Assembly: GCA_023437285.1 (NCBI GenBank)
Contig: JAEZGP010000179.1
Span: 1 to 10,879, forward strand
From: Actinomycetes bacterium
GTDB taxonomy: Bacteria; Actinomycetota; Actinomycetes; Mycobacteriales; Micromonosporaceae
Direction of reading: 5' to 3'
Length of the DNA stretch: 10,879 bases
Shown piece by piece: positions 6,717 through 10,879 of this stretch (the first letter of the stretch is position 1; each line of letters starts with the position of its first letter). The notes beneath the pieces are model-generated. The model ran no database searches, had not been told where the DNA came from, and saw only the letters and a program-made list of their open reading frames with translations. Made by a program: the position numbers and the translations under genes.

Positions 6717-7871
6717 GTGAGTAGTGGCGGGTGTGTCATTCTCGGAGGCGTGACTTTGCAGCTGGGAACGTACGCCGTGGACCCGCCCGTGGTGCTGGCG
6801 CCAATGGCCGGGATCACGAATGTCGCGTTTCGCCAGTTGTGTCGGGAACAGGGCGCCGGGATCTACGTCTGCGAGATGATCACGACGGTGGCGCTGGCGC
6901 ACCGGAACCCGAAGACCGAGCGCATGATCGAGTTCGGGGCGGATGAGACGCCGCGCAGCATGCAGATTTACGGGGTCGACCCGGAGATGACCGCGAAGGC
7001 CGTGCGGCGCATCGTCGACGAGAACCTCGCCGACCACATCGACATGAACTTCGGGTGCAGCGTACGCAAGATCACAAGTAAGGGCGGCGGCTCGGCCATC
7101 CCGTACAAGAGGAAGCTTTTCGGCAGCATCGTGAAGGCCGCTGTCGACGCGGCGGCACCCGCCGGTATCCCCGTCACGATCAAGATGCGCAAGGGCATCG
7201 ACGACAACCACCTGACGTACGTCGAGGCCGGGCTGATCGCGCAGGACGCCGGCGTGCGGTGGGTCGCCCTGCACGCGCGTACGGCCGCGCAGCGCTACTC
7301 GGGCGAGGCGGACTGGGAGTCGATCGCCACGCTGGCCGACGCCCTCGACGTGCCGGTGCTCGGCAACGGCGACATCTGGGAGGCCGCCGACGCGCTGCGG
7401 ATGGTCGCCGAGACCGGCTGCGCGGGCGTGGTCGTGGGCCGGGGCTGCCTGGGGCGGCCGTGGCTGTTCGCCGACCTGCAGGTGGCGTTCGGCGGGCGGT
7501 CGGAGCGGGTCATGCCGAGCCTCGGCGAGGTGGCGGCCGTGATGCGCCGCCACGCCGAGCTGCTGGTCGCCTGGTGGGGCGCCGAGCGCGAAGGGGTAAC
7601 CGACTTCCGCAAGCACGTGGCCTGGTATCTCAAGGGCTTCCCGGTCGGGTCGGAGTTGCGCCAGGCCATGGCGAAGGCGTCATCGCTCATGGAACTTGAC
7701 GACCTGCTCGGCAAGCTCGACGTGGACGCCCCGTTCCCCACGGCCGTGCTGGGGCAGCCGCGCGGGCGTACCAACGCGCCGGCGAAGGTCGTCCTGCCGT
7801 ACGGGTGGCTCGACGACCGAGACGACATGGCCGTCCCGGTCGACGCCGAGCACGACGACTCCGGCGGCTGA
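6717..7871 (+). CDS. dus: tRNA-dihydrouridine synthase (DusB/Nifr3 type)
   Basis: An FMN enzyme that reduces uridine to dihydrouridine in tRNA D-loops using NADPH, in the cytosol. The 384 residues show the Dus TIM barrel in order. The flavin loop is APMAGITN (28-35). The catalytic cysteine is C114 in NFGC, followed by KGGG. IKMRKG comes next, then ALHART, GNGDI and GVVVGRGCLGRPWLF, and the C-terminal helical tRNA-binding domain includes DFRKHVAWYLKGFPVG. After the cysteine the usual Pro is Ser (NFGCSVRK), which is unusual. The start is uncertain: GTG 6717 has AGAGG close by, while GTG 6750 gives the N-terminus usual for relatives (VTLQLG) but has GGAGG only one base away. Codons up to about 7170 include many ending in A or T; beyond that nearly all end in G or C, so the gene looks mosaic. 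Confidence 0.93.
   Translation: MSSGGCVILGGVTLQLGTYAVDPPVVLAPMAGITNVAFRQLCREQGAGIYVCEMITTVALAHRNPKTERMIEFGADETPRSMQIYGVDPEMTAKAVRRIVDENLADHIDMNFGCSVRKITSKGGGSAIPYKRKLFGSIVKAAVDAAAPAGIPVTIKMRKGIDDNHLTYVEAGLIAQDAGVRWVALHARTAAQRYSGEADWESIATLADALDVPVLGNGDIWEAADALRMVAETGCAGVVVGRGCLGRPWLFADLQVAFGGRSERVMPSLGEVAAVMRRHAELLVAWWGAEREGVTDFRKHVAWYLKGFPVGSELRQAMAKASSLMELDDLLGKLDVDAPFPTAVLGQPRGRTNAPAKVVLPYGWLDDRDDMAVPVDAEHDDSGG
6727..7058 (+). repeat. Direct repeat block shared with the dus fragment
   Basis: This 332-bp stretch is the intact counterpart of 5381-5713, in the same orientation with an offset of 1345-1346 bp. Similarity begins about 23 bases before GTG 6750 and ends at the catalytic cysteine codon. 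The interval between the two copies contains only the vapBC remnant. Confidence 0.85.
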
Positions 7872-7901
7872 GACCGGGACGGCGCAGGCCGCGACGGCTG
7901 C

Positions 7902-9566
7902 TCAGCGCGCCTTTGCCGGGCCGCGGCGGGTGACCCGCCTGGCCAGGTTCCGGACGCGGGTACGGGTGTCGGGCGGCACGTTGCGCAGGGCCCGCATGGC
8001 GTGGGTCTTGAGCGACGCGTGCGGCGACTCGGCCGCGATGGCGAGGCTGCCGCCGCCCTCCGTGAGGTAGGGCTGCAGCCGCACGTCACCGACTCGGACC
8101 GCGCCGCGTGGGGTTGCCGCGGCTGGGCCGCGATCGCCGCCGAGGCGCTGCTGGGTGGCCCAGCCGAGCACCTGCAGGCGGCCGACGACGTCCCATATGC
8201 CGCGGCTCAGCGGCCGGCCCGCCTGCGCGGTGGCGGCGTCGAGTTCGCCGTCGACGATGTAGGTGACGTGAACGCGCTCGCCCTCCGGGTCGGTGCCGGC
8301 TGCCGTGAGCTCCACTTTTGACGTGCTGGGCAGGTAGTAGAGCTCACCGGTGCGCCGCCGCTTGATCGCCAGGTCGGCGAGTTCCTCGGGCGCCTCGAAG
8401 TCCACCAGCCGGGCCGCGAGCGGCACGTTGGGGCCGGTCAGTTCGGTGGAGAGGTAGACCCGACCGTCGCGGCGGACCAGCGGCAGCGGCTCGCCCTCGG
8501 CGCTGACCAGGGACAGGTGAGCGCGTACGCGCAGGCGGCCGCCGCCCCATTTCCAGCGCTCCACGTGGGTCTTGGCCCGGTAGCCCCGGGTGCGCTTGGC
8601 GTACTCGATGAGGTCGGCCAGCCGGCCCTCGCGGCCGAGCGCCGCCCGGACCCGGATCATCGGGGGCAGCTTGGCGTCGACGGACGGCGCGAAGCGGTCT
8701 TCCATGATCGACCGGATCTCCGCGAACAGCCGGTCGCGGTAGTCGGGCTTGCGGTCGGGGAGGCGGTCGCCGAGGCGGGCCAGCACGTCGGCGCGCAGGA
8801 ACCGCACGGCGATGCGGTCGCGCTCGGCCTGCGACGTGGCGTACGTGTCGATGACGTCGAGCACCTCGCGCAGGTTGCCGTAGAAGCCCTTGGGGTCGAT
8901 CAGGTTCGAGCCGGCGTTCTTCCCGCTGGTACGCCGCTTGTAGTAGTAGCAGGGGTAGTCGGCGAGCACGGAGATGTTCTTGGCCAGGAAGTACGCCTTC
9001 ATGACGAAGAGCTGGTCCTCCAAGCGGCGCTTGCCCTCGGGGTAGCGCAGCTCGGGGTGGCGCTCCATCAGTTCGCGGCGGAACATCTTGTGCGGTGTGA
9101 GGATGTTGACGATCGGCGCGTCGAGCAGCGTGCAGCGGGGCCGGTTGACCCGGAACACGGGGTGGTGGGTCGGCCGGAAGTCGCTGGTGACCTTGCCGAT
9201 GACGATGTCGGCGTCGTTGGCCCGGCCGTAGTCCACGAGCCGTTCGAGCGCCTCCCGGCTGAGGGTGTCGTCGTTGTCGACGAACTGGATGTACTCCCCG
9301 CGCGCGTGCGCGATGCCGACGTTGCGCGGCTTGCCGGGCCAGCCGGAGTTGGGGATGTGGATGACCTTGACCTGTTCGTGCTCGCGCTCAAGCTCGTCGA
9401 GACGCTCGGCGGTGCCGTCGGTCGAGCCGTCATCCACAAAAATGATCTCGTACCGGTCGGCCGGCAGGCTCTGGCGCAGCAGCGATCTGACGCAGCGCTC
9501 GAAGTCGGGGCCGGGATTCCAGACCGGAACGACCACGCTCACATCCATTTGATCACGTGCATCCAT
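7902..9566 (-). CDS. Family 2 glycosyltransferase with C-terminal extension (teichoic-acid decorating type)
   Basis: A 554-residue GT-A enzyme that probably adds a sugar to a cell-wall polymer at the inner face of the membrane. The N-terminal domain has VSVVVPVWNPG (9-19), VDDGSTDGT (44-52), the metal-binding DxD variant VDNDD (96-100), and RRLEDQLF (180-187) with a likely catalytic E183-D184. The SGWPGKPRNVGI loop is typical of the TarP/TarS-like and actinobacterial relatives. Residues about 340-554 form a basic, beta-rich extension with no membrane helix, perhaps for oligomerisation or substrate binding. ATG 9566 (MDARDQ) is taken as the start; ATG 9548 is a possible alternative, and neither has a good ribosome site. 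The open frame runs far upstream but overlaps the next gene there. It follows the TagF-like gene by 71 bp and ends 30 bp from dus, convergently. The exact sugar and acceptor are unknown. Confidence 0.85.
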   Translation of the reverse strand: MDARDQMDVSVVVPVWNPGPDFERCVRSLLRQSLPADRYEIIFVDDGSTDGTAERLDELEREHEQVKVIHIPNSGWPGKPRNVGIAHARGEYIQFVDNDDTLSREALERLVDYGRANDADIVIGKVTSDFRPTHHPVFRVNRPRCTLLDAPIVNILTPHKMFRRELMERHPELRYPEGKRRLEDQLFVMKAYFLAKNISVLADYPCYYYKRRTSGKNAGSNLIDPKGFYGNLREVLDVIDTYATSQAERDRIAVRFLRADVLARLGDRLPDRKPDYRDRLFAEIRSIMEDRFAPSVDAKLPPMIRVRAALGREGRLADLIEYAKRTRGYRAKTHVERWKWGGGRLRVRAHLSLVSAEGEPLPLVRRDGRVYLSTELTGPNVPLAARLVDFEAPEELADLAIKRRRTGELYYLPSTSKVELTAAGTDPEGERVHVTYIVDGELDAATAQAGRPLSRGIWDVVGRLQVLGWATQQRLGGDRGPAAATPRGAVRVGDVRLQPYLTEGGGSLAIAAESPHASLKTHAMRALRNVPPDTRTRVRNLARRVTRRGPAKAR

Positions 9567-9637
9567 TGCTGAGACACTACCGGCCCTTTTGTAACGTGAA
9601 CGTGAATTGCGCTTGTCCGTTTCGGGAAGGCTTGGCA

Positions 9638-10813
9638 TCACGACGTTGCCCACTCGGTATCGCCCGAAACGGTGACGGTCGTCGCACCGTCCAGGTCCGC
9701 GCGGACGGCATCGACAAAGACGTGCTCGTACGCCTCGGCCGCGGCGTCGCCGAGGTAGTGCGCGCGGGCGGCAAGGCGCCGCTCGGCGAGTGGGTCCGGG
9801 CCGAGCATCGCGTCCAGTACGTGTTCCAGCGTCGCCAGGCCCGGGTCGATGACATATCCGATGCGTGACAGGGGGAAGGTCGACGCGAGCGCCGCGCCGG
9901 CGTTGGCCATGTCGGTGATGGCGAACGGGCGGCCCGAGTAGAGGTAGTCCGTCACGACGCTGGACACGTCCGCGATGAGCGCGTCGGAGGCGTTGACGCA
10001 GTCGACGAGCGACATCTCGCAGGCGCTGCGGTCGCCCCACAGGTGCTCGCGTCCCGTCGCCGCGCGGTCGCGGGCCAGCAGCCGCTCGGCGGCCGCGAGG
10101 TGGGCGGCGGCGCGGCGGTTGCGCGATGTCGACGGGTGCGCGCGCAGGATGACGGTGACGCCGCGACCGAGCAGGCCGGAGATGATCGCGCCGGCGATGG
10201 CCAGCGAGCAGTGGTTGGTGTCCTCGTAGAAGCCGGTCCACGTGGGCGCGTAGAGCACGGTCGGCGGACCCGGCGGATGGTTGCGGCGGGGGCCGACGGT
10301 GATGCCCGCCAGTTGCGGGCGGCCGACTATCCGGAATCGCTCGGCGGGGATGTTGACCCCGTTGGCGCGGTACCGGTCGACGCCGGCCTGCCCGGCGACG
10401 TAGACGCGGTCGTACAGGGCGGTGACGGGGTTGAAGCTCGCGGTCTTGTCACTGTCGCCGTGGAGCAGCTGGACGTGCAGCGGCCCGGTGAAGCGAAGCA
10501 TGTGCACGTTCTTCATACCGTTATTGACGTAGTAGACGGCCCGAAGATTGCGTGGGACGACTAAATCGAGCGCGCGGATGCTCGGGCAGTGCAGGACGGG
10601 CACGCTCGTCGCGGCGGCCACGGGCGCCAGGTGCTCCGCCTCGCGGACCACGACGGCGAACGGGCGACCGACCCGCGCCAGGTGGGGCAGCCACATCGTC
10701 ACCTGGTAGGCCATGCCGGCCGGCGCGCTGAAGTGGACCAGGAACTCGGGTTCGAGGCGGACCAGTTCGCGGCTCAGCTCCGCAGGGCCGGCCGGGTTGG
10801 CGGTGGCGCGCAA
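9638..10813 (-). CDS. CDP-glycerol glycerophosphotransferase-family protein (TagB/TagF-like)
   Basis: A peripheral membrane enzyme of the PF04464 type, which transfers polyol phosphates from CDP-polyols to build teichoic acid-like polymers. Visible family elements are VQLLHGDSDK (H118, the equivalent of the HGTP-K loop), VLYAPTWTGF (APTW 189-192), ILRAHPS (R224, H226) and IADVSSVVTDYLYSGRPFAI (D282, S284-S285), the nucleotide-binding end. At 391 residues from TTG 10813 the catalytic domain is complete. The start is doubtful: TTG 10813 has no clear ribosome site, the frame is closed by TGA at 10874-10876, and no ATG or GTG lies between. The protein may be longer if an upstream frameshift is real. 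The glycosyltransferase gene lies 71 bp downstream, so a cell-wall polymer operon is likely. Glycerol against ribitol phosphate cannot be told. Confidence 0.84.
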   Translation of the reverse strand: MRATANPAGPAELSRELVRLEPEFLVHFSAPAGMAYQVTMWLPHLARVGRPFAVVVREAEHLAPVAAATSVPVLHCPSIRALDLVVPRNLRAVYYVNNGMKNVHMLRFTGPLHVQLLHGDSDKTASFNPVTALYDRVYVAGQAGVDRYRANGVNIPAERFRIVGRPQLAGITVGPRRNHPPGPPTVLYAPTWTGFYEDTNHCSLAIAGAIISGLLGRGVTVILRAHPSTSRNRRAAAHLAAAERLLARDRAATGREHLWGDRSACEMSLVDCVNASDALIADVSSVVTDYLYSGRPFAITDMANAGAALASTFPLSRIGYVIDPGLATLEHVLDAMLGPDPLAERRLAARAHYLGDAAAEAYEHVFVDAVRADLDGATTVTVSGDTEWATS

Positions 10814-10879
10814 CGCGGCCAGGACCAGCCCGGAATGTCGAAGTGCGTGCCGCCCAGGTCGGCGACCGCCCGGTCAGCC
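10774..10879 (-). CDS. Possible 3' end or N-terminal continuation upstream of the TagF-like gene
   Basis: The frame open from the window edge to the TGA at 10774-10776 reads ADRAVADLGGTHFDIPGW and then becomes unlikely. Its codons end in G or C up to about 10830; below that point the TagF frame takes over with the same bias. It could be the tail of an upstream gene overlapping the TagF start by 40 bp, or the N-terminal part of the same protein separated by a frameshift. No family is recognised. Confidence 0.3.
   Translation of the reverse strand, partial: ADRAVADLGGTHFDIPGWSWPRCAPPPTRPALRS

Noticed and set aside
9593..9604. Tandem AACGTG hexamers between the two wall-polymer genes
   Set aside because: Only two copies, with no convincing -10/-35 pair nearby. 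Too little to call a regulatory site.
9567..10241. Upstream extension of the glycosyltransferase frame
   Set aside because: The frame stays open but overlaps the TagF-like gene and reads as Arg/Pro-rich low-complexity sequence. The GT domain begins at the methionines at 9566 or 9548.

Overview
The window looks like a stretch of actinobacterial chromosome. GC is high, nearly every real gene ends its codons in G or C, GTG and TTG starts are plausible, and the proteins are actinobacterial in style. The genus cannot be fixed from the sequence alone; Micromonosporaceae or Streptosporangiaceae would fit.

Region 1 (about 150-3372) is an efflux and oxidoreductase cassette. A TetR-family repressor on the minus strand faces a 14-helix MFS drug exporter of the EmrB/QacA (DHA2) type. 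A short-chain dehydrogenase follows the exporter, separated by a strong hairpin. The divergent intergenic region carries two matching 20-22 bp dyads, very probably the repressor's operators, and a longer inverted repeat around the exporter-side operator. The likely logic is that a ligand releases the TetR protein and the exporter and dehydrogenase are made together.

Region 2 (3535-5334) is one minus-strand gene for an AlbA_2 (Schlafen-type) / HATPase_c_4 / winged-helix protein, a probable ATP-binding transcriptional regulator. Its promoter region is packed with ACTGAT-type repeats, including a perfect 11-bp inverted repeat, probably its own operator.

Region 3 (5381-7871) is a rearranged accessory patch. 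The first third of a tRNA-dihydrouridine synthase gene (dus) is present as a frameshifted fragment. A vapBC toxin-antitoxin locus on the minus strand follows, and then a complete dus. The fragment and the complete gene share a 333-bp block at about 91% identity, with mostly synonymous differences. The fragment ends at the catalytic-cysteine codon inside a perfect 20-bp dyad. The 5' third of the intact dus has codon use unlike its 3' part. This suggests that a small element about 1.35 kb long, carrying vapBC and a replacement 5' end, inserted in dus. The antitoxin gene is intact with a good operator, but the toxin gene is frameshifted between its two halves.

Region 4 (7902-10879, minus strand) holds two cell-surface polymer genes: a CDP-glycerol glycerophosphotransferase-type enzyme (TagB/TagF family) and, downstream of it, a family 2 glycosyltransferase resembling those that decorate teichoic acids. 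The cluster runs off the right edge, and the 5' end of the first gene is unclear.

Bases 1-149 hold no gene I can support, nor does 3373-3534. There are no rRNA or tRNA genes, CRISPR arrays or transposase genes.
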